Shown: positions 43,579 to 53,374 of the stretch, piece by piece
How the letters are laid out: each line of letters opens with the position of its first letter
How positions within the stretch are numbered: the first letter of the stretch is position 1
Source: Novosphingobium sp. PhB57
GTDB taxonomy: Bacteria > Pseudomonadota > Alphaproteobacteria > Sphingomonadales > Sphingomonadaceae
Direction: 5' to 3'
NCBI RefSeq assembly: GCF_004342985.1
Contig: NZ_SMBO01000011.1
Span: forward strand, 1-64,000
DNA length: 64,000 bases
The notes under the pieces: model-generated
The model's input: only the letters and a program-made list of their open reading frames with translations
Told to the model about the DNA's origin: nothing
Databases searched by the model: none
Translations under genes and position numbers: made by a program

Positions 43579-44819
43579 TTATGTGGATGTGCGATAAGCT
43601 CGGATATCAAACAGGAAGCGATTGGCAGTCGCTGAGGCTCGTTCGGCCTCTTCTGCCGGGATGTCGATCCGGTGCGCGGCCTTGTTGAGACTGCTGACGA
43701 TGCCGATGAAATCTTTCGTGGAGGGCAGATCGCACACCCCTTCGTTTAGACGCACCATTTCGCTTAATACTAGTGGGCGGTCGCTTTCGACGCCGTCGCC
43801 CTCGATCAGAGCGCGCAGTTCGCGCCCTATATCGATGCGGAGCTTGACGAGCGTCATCATTGGAAATTCGCGGGCCAGGTCTTCGGCGGTTGGCAGCGCA
43901 GCCTGAAGGGGGGGCAGGGAGGGCCGCCGACAGCTTGTAATCCGCAACTCCCATCGGTTTAATGGAATCCCGCAACGCATATTCTACTACGGCGGCGTTC
44001 TTGCCTTGGCATAAAATGATACCATTGTCGGTGCGTCGTCGGCATGCCCCAGAAGGTCATCTACTGCCGAGAGGTAGAAGTTCATTTTGCCTGCAAACTC
44101 AGGCTTGAACTCTTCAATTTTCAGCTCGACCACCACGAAGCATCGCAGCTGCAAAACGTAGAAGAGGAGATCAAGGTAATAATCTTGTTCTGCAACCTCG
44201 AGATGGTATTGGCTCCCTGCGAATGCGAAGCCTTTGCCGAGTTCGAGAAAGAGCGACCGCAGGTGATCGAGCAGGCTGCGCTCCAGTTCTTGCTCGGAGA
44301 TGTCCGCGCCAAGACCTAGGAATTCAAAACTGTAGGGATCCTACGAGCGCCTGTGCCAAATCCGACTGTGGAGCTGGTAGCGTTCTTGCAAAGTTAGTGA
44401 TGGCCTTGCCCTGCCGAGCGAAAAGATCGCTGCGGATCTGGTGGGCGAGGACGTTTCGGCTCCAGCCGTTTTCCCGCGCTTGCTTGGCACACCAGATACG
44501 CTGATCGGATACCTTGATAGCCTCCATGAGCGTGATCGCATGGCCCCATGGCAATTGTGCAATGACCTGTTGCACGATTTCGGTATCGGGAACGCCTCGG
44601 CCAATGCGCGCATATATTTAAGGTTGTGAGGCGAGAAGCCTGTCATTTCCGGAAAGTCGCGCTTCAGGTCCACCAACAGACGATCGACGATCTTTGCGCC
44701 CCAACCGGAAACTCCCTGACGCTCGAAGATATCGCGGCCGATCCCCCAATAGAGCAAGATCAGCTCCTCGTTGACAGCAACCGCTGCCCGCAGCCGTGCG
44801 GTGCGGATCCGAAGCTTCA
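43579..44819 (-). pseudogene. YhcG/DUF1016 nuclease, multiply frameshifted
   Basis: The parts of a YhcG-type PD-(D/E)XK protein occur in order but in different frames. The N-terminal domain is at about 44819-44620 (LRIRTARLRAAVAVNEELILL in part, FSPHNLKYMRALAEAFP). The middle is at 44575-44335 (QVIAQLPWGHAITL, GWSRNVLAHQI, LPAPQSDLAQ). The nuclease core is at about 44315-44010 (GKGFAFAGSQYHLEV, DYYLDLLFY, VVVELKIEEFKPEFAGKMN). The C-terminus is near 43980-43860 (DSIKPMGVADYKLSAALP). The tail to 43579 continues as a segment not typical of YhcG. At least three frame changes show it is dead. An IS5-like fragment abuts its start. Confidence 0.75.
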
Positions 44820-45029
44820 TTTGGGAAGGAGCCTCCACGCGCAGCCGCTTGCCGCAATGCAAAGCAAGGCATTCACCACTTCGCGCATGTCCGTGGAGCG
44901 ACGCCGACCTCCGCGCGTGGCTGGCGGAATAAACGGCGCGGCCAATTCCCACTCCCTGGCCGTCATATGGCTGGAATAGCGTAACCCTTTCCGGCTATGC
45001 TCCTGCTGGGCAATACCAGTCCATGCCAT
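44817..45029 (-). pseudogene. IS5-family transposase, N-terminal fragment
   Basis: About 70 residues: MAWTGIAQQEHSRKGLRYSS, then PFIPPATRGGRRRSTDMREV and ALLCIAASGCAWRLLPK, the conserved start of IS5-type transposases. It ends at LLPK with a stop created where the YhcG remnant begins (the ATG of that remnant overlaps the stop). The remainder of the element is missing. Confidence 0.75.
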
Positions 45030-45401
45030 CGATCACTCCATCTCTCGCAGGACGGCGTGAATCACAACATGCTGGCATTGCTTAACAACTTTCGGGGTGG
45101 CTCTTACAGCTAACAGAGACGCCCAGACGCGGCGAAACGTTCTTAATTCGGCTTAAGCGGACATTGAAGATGCCGGATGGCACACCATCTCACGACCGCG
45201 AAATAAAAGGCCAAGGACGCTGATAAGAAGTTGAGCTATTCGAAGGGCGTGTGCTGATACGCACAGACTCGGAACCGAAACGGCGGCGTGCGTTCATAGG
45301 CGAAGAAGCGGTGCACGAAACCGGAGAGATAAAGGTGCGGCGGGATAATGCTAGGTGGTGATGTGAAGCACGAAAGGGTTAAGCGTTCCAGTCGCTGGGA
45401 T
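45030..45401. other. Intergenic region before the response regulator
   Basis: No gene supported. The left part may contain the outer end of the IS5-like remnant. No clear promoter was found; AAAGGGTTAAG near 45373 is close to the response-regulator start. Confidence 0.25.
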
Positions 45402-45755
45402 ATGAAGCCTGCTATATTGATTGTCGACGACGCCCCGTTCGTTGCTCTCGATCTGGAAGACGCCGCAGTGGCTGCCGGTTTCAGGGTCATTGGGCCGTGC
45501 GGATCTGTTTCTGCAACGTTAGGGGAAGTCAATCGCTGGACGCCTGCTTGCGCCATTCTGGATGTGCAACTTGCCGACGGCCCGGTCTTCCCTGTCGCGG
45601 ATTTTCTACAAGACGCGGGGGTTCCTCTCATATTTCACTCTGGCACTTCGGCCGGCGATGAGCTGTTGGACCGCTATCCCGGCGCGCGGTTTTGCGCCAA
45701 ACCCAGTCAGCCCGCGGATTTGATGAATTTCGTGCGACAAGCTGTCGATTTATGA
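45402..45755 (+). CDS. Stand-alone response regulator receiver protein
   Basis: 117 residues consisting of one receiver domain. Acidic pocket residues are in VDD (D9, D10), the phosphorylated aspartate is in AILDVQL (D54), the switch serine is in FHSGTS and the lysine in CAKPS. There is no output domain, as in the single-domain regulators common in sphingomonads and other alphaproteobacteria. The ATG at 45402 is preferred to 45348 because the fold starts directly after it. No kinase gene is nearby, and it is isolated among pseudogenes. Confidence 0.82.
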   Translation: MKPAILIVDDAPFVALDLEDAAVAAGFRVIGPCGSVSATLGEVNRWTPACAILDVQLADGPVFPVADFLQDAGVPLIFHSGTSAGDELLDRYPGARFCAKPSQPADLMNFVRQAVDL

Positions 45756-46380
45756 TCGGGTGCAAGTCTCATAACGCTCGGAACAACGGCGCGCTCGCTG
45801 GTTCGGCGCTCCGTCATGAGGAGCAGGCGACCGGTGGCTTGGCCGTTTGTGCTTGGTACAGGTATCTACCCCGGTGTCGTGCGTGAGCCTCAGGCGGCAT
45901 GCAGCTCGCCTGTGAATAAGCGCAGGCGTGGGCATGGTTCGCCCCTTAACGGCGGACGGCCCGCGGTCATTATCTCTCGCTCGAAACAGCCTATCAAAGA
46001 GATCGGATACCGACGCCCCCGAAATCCGGAGCGGAACGCTCGTGTAACCGTGAAAAGCGCAAATCTTGCGGGCTCCTTGCCTCAGCCCGGCAGCGTATGC
46101 TGAACATACCTGTCCGCGATTAATCAGCTCTTTGCAGTGTTTCTGCAACGCCTTCATCGCCGAAATCAGTTTCTTGCGCGCCGGCCCCCAACGAGGAAGT
46201 GCAAGCGGTAGTTGTCCATCTAACCTCATTGAGTCGCGCCCTCAGGTAACAAACCAGTCACGGCTCGAGGCCTTCGCTTTGAGTCAGGCTAGATCGTGTC
46301 CCAGGACGTGGTGTAGCTGAAGGCTGAGGTGGTCACCGTGATTTCGGGTAGGTTTGGTTTGCGAAGCTCCAACCTGACGA
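45756..46380. other. Interval without an intact gene
   Basis: Several short open frames on both strands have compositions typical of non-coding sequence and no family resemblance. I see no repeat, tRNA or terminator. Probably decayed DNA between two remnants. Confidence 0.3.
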
Positions 46381-46665
46381 AAGGAATCACGATGATGTCG
46401 CCAGGCTATTTCATCAAGGCGTTTAGCAGCACAGTGGGCATAGCGCCTTATGCCTGGTTGATTGAGCAGAGGCTCGCCATGGCATGTTCCTTGATCGACA
46501 GTTCCGTTTACCCACTGGCGCAAATCGCGCTCGATTGTGGGTTTTTCCGACCAAAGCCACCTAACGCGAACATTCGTGAAGCGACGGGGGATGACGCCGG
46601 CGCGTTGGCGACAATGGCGGCGAGAGGAGCAGTTAGCTCTTTCGGATCGGTGATCTTGCGCGCGC
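46381..46665 (+). pseudogene. AraC-type HTH domain, frameshifted remnant
   Basis: MSPGYFIKAFSSTVGIAPYA, LIEQRLAMACSLI and PLAQIALDCGF are the AraC double-HTH core. At GGGTTTTTCC (about 46538-46547) the frame changes and continues SDQSHLTRTFVKRRGMTPARW, which completes the second HTH. One extra base in the T-run explains this. The N-terminal part is also truncated. The gene is broken unless the T-run is a sequencing error. Confidence 0.7.
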
Positions 46666-46685
46666 AAATTGAGGTGTACAATTAA

Positions 46686-47068
46686 ATGGGCGCCCGTCGC
46701 ATGCATCCATGCCATCGCCTTGGCGGAACACCCACTACCGCTGCCCCGAACACTCTGCTCCGCCAGCGTATGTTGTAGGCTGGTGCAGGCATTTGACGAT
46801 ACTCGGTTTATCCGCATTGGAGGCGCCGATGTGAGGTGTGAAGCGGCAGCTATGTCGGCTGAGCAGGGCAGCGGGTATCGGCATGTCGCGACCCTTTGCA
46901 GCCGTTCAGCCGTCATTTCGAGGTGTTCACCAGCGGACGTTCCGCTTCCGGCATGTCGCGACCAGATCTGGTCGTTCATGGCATACCACAGGACAGCTAA
47001 TTGCCGGCAAGCGGCCGTTTTAACGATCGCTCACGTGAACGGCAGGTGGTCTTGGATGCCGCTCTCTT
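46686..47068. other. Interval without an intact gene
   Basis: No supported gene, repeat or strong hairpin. It lies after the end of the efflux operon (transcribed leftward) and should contain its terminator, but no clear hairpin with a T-run was found. Confidence 0.25.
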
Positions 47069-48652
47069 TCAAACTTGCCGCTTTATGCTTCTGAGCGCAA
47101 AGCTGCCGGCGGCACACAGCAACATGCACAGTCCGGCCACTAGAAAGGCATCGCTGTAGGCCATCAGCAGCGACTGGCGATGCAGTGTCTGTTCCATCAT
47201 CGCCAATGCCTGTTGGCGCAGTGGCTCGGCGGCGCTGGCATGAAGCGCGGCATGCGGGTCCAAAGCGTGATGACCAAGCGCCTGGACCCATTCGACCGTT
47301 CGTTCCCGGAAGGTCGAGGAGAACGGCGTCACGGCTTCGCCGAGGCGCGCGGCGTGGAGCTTTTCGCGTTCCACCACAAACTGCCCGGCCAGCGCGATGC
47401 CGATGGCCCCGCCTAGATTGCGCACCGTGGAGAACAGGCCGGAGGCAGAGCCCATTTCCGATTTCTCCAGCCCGTTTACGGCCATGACTCCCAGCGCAAC
47501 GACAATGAAGGACTGGCCGATGCCGCGCACCACCAGAGAGGGGACGATGACATTTGCGGCGGCATCGCCGTCCAGATGGATGTTCATAAGGCACCCCGCC
47601 GCCATCACGACGAACCCCAGGATGATGATCGCGCGGGCGCTGGTCCAGCGCATCAGCGGCGGCGTGGCGAAGGACATGACGAGCTGGACGAGGCCATAGG
47701 GGATCATCGTCAGGCCGATGTCCTGCGCGTTATAGCCCTGCGTCTCCGCGAAATAGTTGGGCACCAGGAACACCACTCCGAACACCACCGCGCCGAACGT
47801 GAACTGCATCAGGCTGGCGATGCCGAAATTGTAGCGGGCGAGCAGGCGCAGGTTGATGAGCGGACTGCCGCCGCGCAGCTCGATCAGGACGAATGCCCCG
47901 AGCCCCACCATGGCGACCATGGCAGCATCGACGATAAAGGAGGATGCAAACCAGTCTTCCCGCCCGCCTTCCTCCAGCATGATCTGAAGCGCGGCGAGCC
48001 CGATCGCCATGGTCGCGATGCCCGCCCAGTCGCCCTTTCGCAGCCGGTCGAGCGCAGCGGCCGTGCGCGGTGTCGCCCAGCCGATTGCCGCGAGCAGCAG
48101 CAGGCCCGGCGGCACCTGGAGGTAGAAGATCCAGCGCCAGTCATAGGCCTCTGTCAGCCAACCGCCGAGCGAAGGGCCGGCCGCCTGCGCGACATTGTTG
48201 GCGACTGCGAACAGCGCCATGCCGAAAGGCAGGCGGGCCGGTGGCAGCTCCGTCGCAATGATCTGGAACGAGAGCGGGATCAGAACGCCGCCGAACGCGC
48301 CCTGCAAGGCGCGGGCGACAATCATCGTGTTGATGTCCGCCGCCAGCGAGCAAGCGATGGAGAAGAGGATGAATCCGCCCGTCCCGACCATCAGCACCCG
48401 GCGCATGGAAAAGACCGACACCAGCCAGCCCGCCATGGGTATGACGATGATCTCCGCCACCAGATAGGCGGTGGTAATCCAGGAGCCTTCCTCGAAGGAG
48501 GCGCCCAGCGATCCGCGCACCTGCGGCAGCGAAGCATTGGTGACATGGACATTCATGCCGGCCATGAAGCAGCCGACGACCCCGCCCATCACCGCGACCC
48601 AGGCGCGCAGCGATACGGAGGGCGGACGGGCGTCCGGTGTTGCCGCGGTCAT
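47069..48652 (-). CDS. emrB: DHA2-family MFS multidrug exporter (EmrB-like)
   Basis: 527 residues with about fourteen membrane helices of the EmrB/QacA family. Features are NVHVTNASLPQV in helix 1, GWLVSVFSMRR for motif A, and GPSLGGWLTEAYDWRWIF for the antiporter motif C with the following loop. It pumps hydrophobic toxins using the proton gradient. The start overlaps the membrane-fusion gene stop by four bases (ATGA). With the adaptor and outer-membrane lipoprotein it forms a complete tripartite pump. Confidence 0.9.
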   Translation of the reverse strand: MTAATPDARPPSVSLRAWVAVMGGVVGCFMAGMNVHVTNASLPQVRGSLGASFEEGSWITTAYLVAEIIVIPMAGWLVSVFSMRRVLMVGTGGFILFSIACSLAADINTMIVARALQGAFGGVLIPLSFQIIATELPPARLPFGMALFAVANNVAQAAGPSLGGWLTEAYDWRWIFYLQVPPGLLLLAAIGWATPRTAAALDRLRKGDWAGIATMAIGLAALQIMLEEGGREDWFASSFIVDAAMVAMVGLGAFVLIELRGGSPLINLRLLARYNFGIASLMQFTFGAVVFGVVFLVPNYFAETQGYNAQDIGLTMIPYGLVQLVMSFATPPLMRWTSARAIIILGFVVMAAGCLMNIHLDGDAAANVIVPSLVVRGIGQSFIVVALGVMAVNGLEKSEMGSASGLFSTVRNLGGAIGIALAGQFVVEREKLHAARLGEAVTPFSSTFRERTVEWVQALGHHALDPHAALHASAAEPLRQQALAMMEQTLHRQSLLMAYSDAFLVAGLCMLLCAAGSFALRSIKRQV

Positions 48653-49740
48653 GCTCCGGGCTTCGATATGTCGATGCTGGTTTCCACCGACATGCCGGGG
48701 CGCAGCGCCGCGGCGGCGCGTTGTCCGGGATCGATGCGGATACGCAGCGGCATCCGCTGGACGATCTTGGTGAAATTGCCGGTCGCGTTGTCGGGCGGGA
48801 GCAGCGCGAACTGGGCACCGGATGCCGGGGCCAGGCTCTCGACATGCCCGCGCAGGTCTTGGCCCCCGAAGGCATCGACTGCGATCCTAACGCTTTGTCC
48901 CGGACGGATGTGCCGGGTCTGCGTTTCCTTATAGTTGGCGATCACATAAGTGTTGGCGGGGACCAGCGCCATCAGGGGGGCTCCGGCCTCGACATAGTGG
49001 CCGGCGCGAACGCTGCGCTGGCCGATCCGCCCGGACGCAGGCGCCCGGATGACCGTGCGCGAAAGATCGAGGCGGGCGGCCGCCAATACGGCTCGGGCGC
49101 GGCGCAAGCCGCCTTGGGCCTTGGCCAGATCCGCCACGGCACCGGCCCTTTCGGTGGAAAGAACCGGCAGCTGCGCGCGGGCAACGGCCAGACCTTCGCG
49201 GCTGCCGCCCAGTTCCGCACTGGCACGGCGCGCGGCCGCTTGCGCCGACTGCAGGATCTGCTCGCTCGTCACCTGCTGGCGGGACTGCAGCACCTGCCGC
49301 CGATACTCCTGGCTCGCGAGCGTGCTACCGGACTGGCGGGCGGACAGCTCCGCAGCAGCCTGCGCAATCACACCCTGCTGCTGGGCCGCGCGCGCATCCA
49401 GATTGGCGATGCGGGCCTGTTGCGCGGCGACTTCAGCCTCTGCCGATTGCATCGCGCCTTCGGCCTGCTCAACCCTCTGCCGGAAATCGCTCTCGTCGAT
49501 GCGCGCCAGAACGGTTCCCGCGCGGACCCATTGGTCGTCGGTAACGGTCACGGCGGTTATGGTTCCCGCGACGCGCGGCGCGATCGTCACTACATCGGCC
49601 CGCACGTAGGCATTGTCGGTGATGACGAGAAACCGGCCTGTCGTCCACCAGTGCAGGGTATAGGCTCCGCCCGCAAACAGGGTCAGGGCACTGCCGCAGA
49701 TCGTCAACTGGCGGCGGGTGGGGCGAAGCATTCGGTTCAT
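48649..49740 (-). CDS. emrA: Membrane-fusion protein of the efflux pump (EmrA-like)
   Basis: 363 residues. One N-terminal membrane segment (TICGSALTLFAGGAYTL) is followed by the lipoyl half-domain (DNAYVRADVVTIAPRVAGTI), a long alpha-helical hairpin rich in Gln and Ala (about 95-210), the second lipoyl half (TVIRAPASGRIG) and the beta-barrel. This is the HlyD/EmrA layout. ATG at 49740 is chosen; the open frame to 50187 is antisense-like to the outer-membrane gene. It starts five bases after the stop of that gene. Confidence 0.9.
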   Translation of the reverse strand: MNRMLRPTRRQLTICGSALTLFAGGAYTLHWWTTGRFLVITDNAYVRADVVTIAPRVAGTITAVTVTDDQWVRAGTVLARIDESDFRQRVEQAEGAMQSAEAEVAAQQARIANLDARAAQQQGVIAQAAAELSARQSGSTLASQEYRRQVLQSRQQVTSEQILQSAQAAARRASAELGGSREGLAVARAQLPVLSTERAGAVADLAKAQGGLRRARAVLAAARLDLSRTVIRAPASGRIGQRSVRAGHYVEAGAPLMALVPANTYVIANYKETQTRHIRPGQSVRIAVDAFGGQDLRGHVESLAPASGAQFALLPPDNATGNFTKIVQRMPLRIRIDPGQRAAAALRPGMSVETSIDISKPGA

Positions 49741-49745
49741 CCTGC

Positions 49746-51197
49746 TCACTTTGAAAAGGCCTTCGTCATGGCAACGGGCGGTAGGGTGACAGCGGGTGCA
49801 TCTTCCCAGCCACCGCCCAGCGCCTGGAAGAAGTGGACTTGCGCAGCGGCAAGTTCGGCATCGACCCGCGCCAGCGCGCGGCGTGCCGAAATGTCCGCCT
49901 GTTCGCTGTCGAGCATGTCCAGCGCGGTCGCGGCCCCGGCGGTGCGGCGCGCAAGGGTGATGGTTTCGGCGCGTTGGCTCCGTTGCCGGGCGATGCGCCA
50001 TTGCGCCTGCCGTTCGAGCGCGGCGCCATAATCCTGCGCCGCCTGATCGGCTTCGCCCAGCGCTGCCAGTATCACCGCGTCGAAGCGGGCGAGCGCGGCC
50101 GCCTCTCCTGCACGCGCGCCGGCAATGCGGGCACGCGCGGCACTGACGTTGGGAAAGCTCCAGCTTAGAAACGGTCCCAGACGCCACACCGCATTCAAGC
50201 GCGAACCGAGGCCTGCCACTGACGGCGATGACAGGCCCAGCCCGCCGCCCAGTTCGATATGCGGATAGAGATCGCCCACGGCGACGCCGATCTGCGCGGT
50301 CGCTGCGGCGAGCCTCTGTTCCGCCGCCTTCACGTCCGGACGGCGGCGCAGCAAGGTTGCGCCGTCGACCGCAGGCAGCTGCGTATCAAGCACCGGGAGG
50401 CGGGTGCATGCAGCGGCGGTTGCCGATATATCCGAGGGCGGACGACCGGTCAGGATCGCCAGTTCAGTCAGCGCCTCATGCCGGGCGGCTTCGAGCGCGG
50501 GAATCTCCGCTGCAACCTCGGCGACCGCTGCTTCGGTATGCAGTAGGTCGACGGGCAAGGCAGCGCCTGCAACATCGAGTTGCCTGGTAAGATCGCGGCG
50601 GCGCTCCGCCAGTACCTCGGCTTCCCGCGCGAGGGCCACCTGATCGGCCATGCCGCATGCGCGCAGCCAGGCATCGGTCACGCGGCCGGCGATCAACACG
50701 CGAACGCCGTCCGCATCGGCGGCGGTGGCCGCGACTTGCGCCCGGGAGGCCCTGACGTCGGACCTGAGACGCCCGAACAGGTCGAGTTCCCAGGACAGGT
50801 CGGCTCCCGCGTCGAAACGGGTGCCGGTACGGACAGGTTCGCCGTCTTGGGCCGCAGCGGCGATCTGATCCTGCAAGGTGCTGCCATATCCGGCACCGGC
50901 GGACAGACCGGTTGCGGGGCCGCGCCGTGCTTGTGCCTCGCCCAGTTCCGCGCGGGCTTTCAGCAGGTTGGCGGCGGCGACCCGCAGGTCGCGATTGTTC
51001 GCCAGCGCCTCTTCCACCAGCGCATCCAGCGCCGGTTCGCGGTAAAGCCGCCACCATTGCACTGGCGGCGCCTCGGCGCTGCCATCCGTAGATGCGGCGA
51101 TGGTCGAATGCGGAGGCGCGGACGGCACGGCGGCGCAGCCGGTCAGCAGCGATGGGACGAGGATCACGGCGCCAAGGACGCGGATGGTATGGGACAT
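49746..51197 (-). CDS. Outer-membrane efflux lipoprotein (NodT/OprM family)
   Basis: 483 residues of the TolC-like OEP family. The lipoprotein signal is AVILVPSLLTGC, so it is lipid-anchored. PVQWWRLYREPALDALVEEA is the typical first helix and FDAGADLSWELDLFGRLR the first barrel strand. Two homologous OEP repeats follow. It forms the outer-membrane channel for the EmrAB-like pump. It is first in the minus-strand operon and divergent from an AraC regulator, with a shared 85-bp promoter region. Confidence 0.9.
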   Translation of the reverse strand: MSHTIRVLGAVILVPSLLTGCAAVPSAPPHSTIAASTDGSAEAPPVQWWRLYREPALDALVEEALANNRDLRVAAANLLKARAELGEAQARRGPATGLSAGAGYGSTLQDQIAAAAQDGEPVRTGTRFDAGADLSWELDLFGRLRSDVRASRAQVAATAADADGVRVLIAGRVTDAWLRACGMADQVALAREAEVLAERRRDLTRQLDVAGAALPVDLLHTEAAVAEVAAEIPALEAARHEALTELAILTGRPPSDISATAAACTRLPVLDTQLPAVDGATLLRRRPDVKAAEQRLAAATAQIGVAVGDLYPHIELGGGLGLSSPSVAGLGSRLNAVWRLGPFLSWSFPNVSAARARIAGARAGEAAALARFDAVILAALGEADQAAQDYGAALERQAQWRIARQRSQRAETITLARRTAGAATALDMLDSEQADISARRALARVDAELAAAQVHFFQALGGGWEDAPAVTLPPVAMTKAFSK

Positions 51198-51242
51198 GGG
51201 CTCTGCTCGGTGGACACTGCCCGCCTGCTAGAACGCTTCCGG

Positions 51243-51268
51243 TTGTCATTCTCTCGGGAAAATGACAA
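51243..51268. promoter_or_regulatory. Operator-like inverted repeat in the efflux/AraC promoter
   Basis: Perfect eight-base arms TTGTCATT and AATGACAA separated by ten bases lie between the divergent efflux operon and the AraC gene, ending 13 bases before the AraC start. The position fits autoregulation and control of the pump by the neighbouring AraC protein. Confidence 0.6.
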
Positions 51269-51281
51269 TCATCGTTGCGTT

Positions 51282-52058
51282 ATGGACAAATTGCGCACAG
51301 TAGAGGATTGCGAAGCGGCGCTTCGCCCGGTTGCGGCATTCGCCAGCGACCACCCCGATGGTGAGCACATCGCCCCCCATCGCCATGCTCGGGCACAACT
51401 GATCCACACGCTGGGCGGCGTCATGACGGTAACGTCGCCGGAAGGTGGCTGGATCGTTCCCCCCGGCCGCGCTGTCTGGATGCCGCCCCAATGCGATCAT
51501 GCGATCCGGATCGCGGGGGATGTACCCATGCGCACCGTTTTCGTGCGGGAAGATGCCAGGCCCAGCCTGCCCCGACAGTGTGAGGTGATGGAGGTGTCTC
51601 CGTTCCTGCGCGAGGCCATTGTCGCCGCTACGCGCATCCCGCTCGACTATGCTGCCGGCGGCCGGGACGAGCGGGTGATGGATCTCATCCTTGATGAGAT
51701 CGAGGCGGCGCCGCGCCTGCATCTGCACGTTCCGATGCCCCGCGACCCGCGCCTTGCCCGGCTGTGCCAGAAACTGATCGCCGAGCCTGCCCGCCCGGTG
51801 ACGCTGGAAGAGCTTGCAAGGGAAATCCACGTCAGCAGCCGCACTTTGGCGCGTATGTTCCACCGCGAACTGGGGCTGAGTTTCGGCGACTGGCTGCGGC
51901 GAATGCGGCTCCTGCTCAGCCTGCCACGGCTGGCGGCGGGTGCCTCCGTCCTCAGTGTCGCGCTGGAACATGGATATGACAGCCCCAGCGCGTTCGCCGC
52001 CATGTTTCGGCGAACGATGGGCGTTTCGCCCAAAGCATACCTAGAAGGGCGACTGTGA
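51282..52058 (+). CDS. AraC-family regulator of the efflux operon
   Basis: 258 residues. An N-terminal cupin-like sensor has HIAPHRHARAQLIHTLGG and VPPGRAVWMPP. The C-terminal double HTH is ARPVTLEELAREIHVSSRTL in the first unit and LSVALEHGYDSPSAFAAMFRR in the second. This is the YdeC/NimR-like type often found beside exporter genes. ATG at 51282 begins the domain; the long upstream open frame is antisense to the efflux gene. It probably senses the pump substrate. Confidence 0.88.
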   Translation: MDKLRTVEDCEAALRPVAAFASDHPDGEHIAPHRHARAQLIHTLGGVMTVTSPEGGWIVPPGRAVWMPPQCDHAIRIAGDVPMRTVFVREDARPSLPRQCEVMEVSPFLREAIVAATRIPLDYAAGGRDERVMDLILDEIEAAPRLHLHVPMPRDPRLARLCQKLIAEPARPVTLEELAREIHVSSRTLARMFHRELGLSFGDWLRRMRLLLSLPRLAAGASVLSVALEHGYDSPSAFAAMFRRTMGVSPKAYLEGRL

Positions 52059-52456
52059 GGATTTCGGACCAATCTCGTGTCGAAGCAGCGACGACAACTT
52101 TTGGTTGAGGCCGTCGTTCACGGATCGCGTGGCAAAAGGCAGGACAGTCCTACGACACGGCGGTCGGGGCAGCGAACGACCCTTGTCGGTCAGTCAGCGG
52201 ATCACTCCGGCCTCCCGAAAGCGGACATAGATCAACGGAATATCTGATGTCCGGGCCCGGACGGATAGCTGCCCGGCAGTATTCAGATCGCAGACCGGCC
52301 GAAACAGACCGTTGAACCGGAGAAATTTTCGGTGTGCGCAAAGCGTTTCAAACCAAGGCTACACAGATAGATCACCGCACTCGCCCGCAGCATCGGCCTT
52401 TATTTTTTTTCAGACTAGCGATAACGTCGTCGGAATGGTTTGGAGGGCCCGCGCCG
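52059..52456. other. Left edge of the second defence island
   Basis: About 400 bases without a supported gene. It contains a perfect 14-bp palindrome GTCCGGGCCCGGAC at 52249-52262. The open frame entering from 52312-52334 continues into the first defence gene but has no ribosome site. The defence-operon promoter should lie here. Confidence 0.35.
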
Positions 52457-53350
52457 GTGATCGACTTGCACGAACGATTATCGGAGTTTTCCTACGGCTA
52501 TGGCGTTACGCGCGAGGCGGAATTGCTGCTGGCGCAATGCGGTATCCAGACCGTGCCCTTCCTCCCCAGCCTTATCCAAGAGAAATCCCTGGGGTTCGAC
52601 GTCGCGTTTAATCGCCCCGGCACTGCGCTGATGCTGCAGTTCAAGCTCGGACAGTCCCTCACTCGCTTCCATCGTCCAGACAAGAGCGTACCGCCGCCTC
52701 CCTTGGTGCGGCCATTCTGGCGCTTCGCTGTTGATACGGCGGAGCCCGATGGACAGTTCGAAACGCTGTTGAAGGCCGAGCAAGATGGCGCTGAAGTCTA
52801 TTACGCTGCGCCGCGCTTCAGCGACTGGCCTCAATATGCCTATTTTTTCGAACAGAGCCAGGTCCTCGATAATTCCGTCCTCGTGCGTCCCTCCGCCATT
52901 CGACAGGGACTGGATGATCAGGGCGCGATCGACGGAGCCCATCGGATCGTCTATGACCGTTTCACGGTGCACGTCTGCTCGACACCCCGACGCATTCCGG
53001 AGGCGGATGGTGAGGAGGCAATGACGAAGCTGGCTGGCCGTATTCGAGAAAAGAAGCAGCCATTGGGTGTCGCTCTCGAGCGAATCTATACGGGATTTGA
53101 GGATCGCGCATCAATTCGCAGGCACGACCATGTTCTCGATGAAGCGAAGTTCGTAGAAGACGGGGATGGCTTGGGAGGACGAACCGCCGGCGACGTTGCC
53201 CGCTTCCAACGGAGCGATCGGCTGGCAAGATTGAGAGAGCGCGCACAATCGCCGGACGACGCGCTGGCGGCCGCGATCGGCATCGAGCTCTGGACGCTAG
53301 GCATTCAGCTCGTCATCGCGGTGGATGAGCCGGCAGCCATTAAAATTTGA
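52457..53350 (+). CDS. Predicted PD-(D/E)XK-like protein, first gene of a SIR2/SMC operon
   Basis: 297 residues from GTG at 52457, which has GGAGGG nine bases upstream (the frame is open to 52334). I do not recognise a named family. The N-terminus has an acidic helix (TREAELLLAQCG, E20/E22), then LGFDVAF with D48 and LMLQFKLG with Q61 and K63. This is the spacing of a PD-(D/E)XK nuclease core, close to Mrr-like GxDV...QxK. The nuclease call is inference. The C-terminal half is helical with no motif. The next gene starts 24 bp downstream, so it belongs to the operon, but Lamassu systems normally lack such a gene. Confidence 0.6.
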   Translation: MIDLHERLSEFSYGYGVTREAELLLAQCGIQTVPFLPSLIQEKSLGFDVAFNRPGTALMLQFKLGQSLTRFHRPDKSVPPPPLVRPFWRFAVDTAEPDGQFETLLKAEQDGAEVYYAAPRFSDWPQYAYFFEQSQVLDNSVLVRPSAIRQGLDDQGAIDGAHRIVYDRFTVHVCSTPRRIPEADGEEAMTKLAGRIREKKQPLGVALERIYTGFEDRASIRRHDHVLDEAKFVEDGDGLGGRTAGDVARFQRSDRLARLRERAQSPDDALAAAIGIELWTLGIQLVIAVDEPAAIKI

Positions 53351-53374
53351 GGCTGTCCATTTCAGCGCACCTCG

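Noticed and set aside
44044..44319. Plus-strand open frame of 91 codons
   Set aside because: It is the complement of the YhcG nuclease core, which reads clearly on the minus strand.
47576..50031. Two long plus-strand frames (452 and 464 codons)
   Set aside because: Shadows of the emrB and emrA/outer-membrane genes, which have full family motifs on the minus strand.
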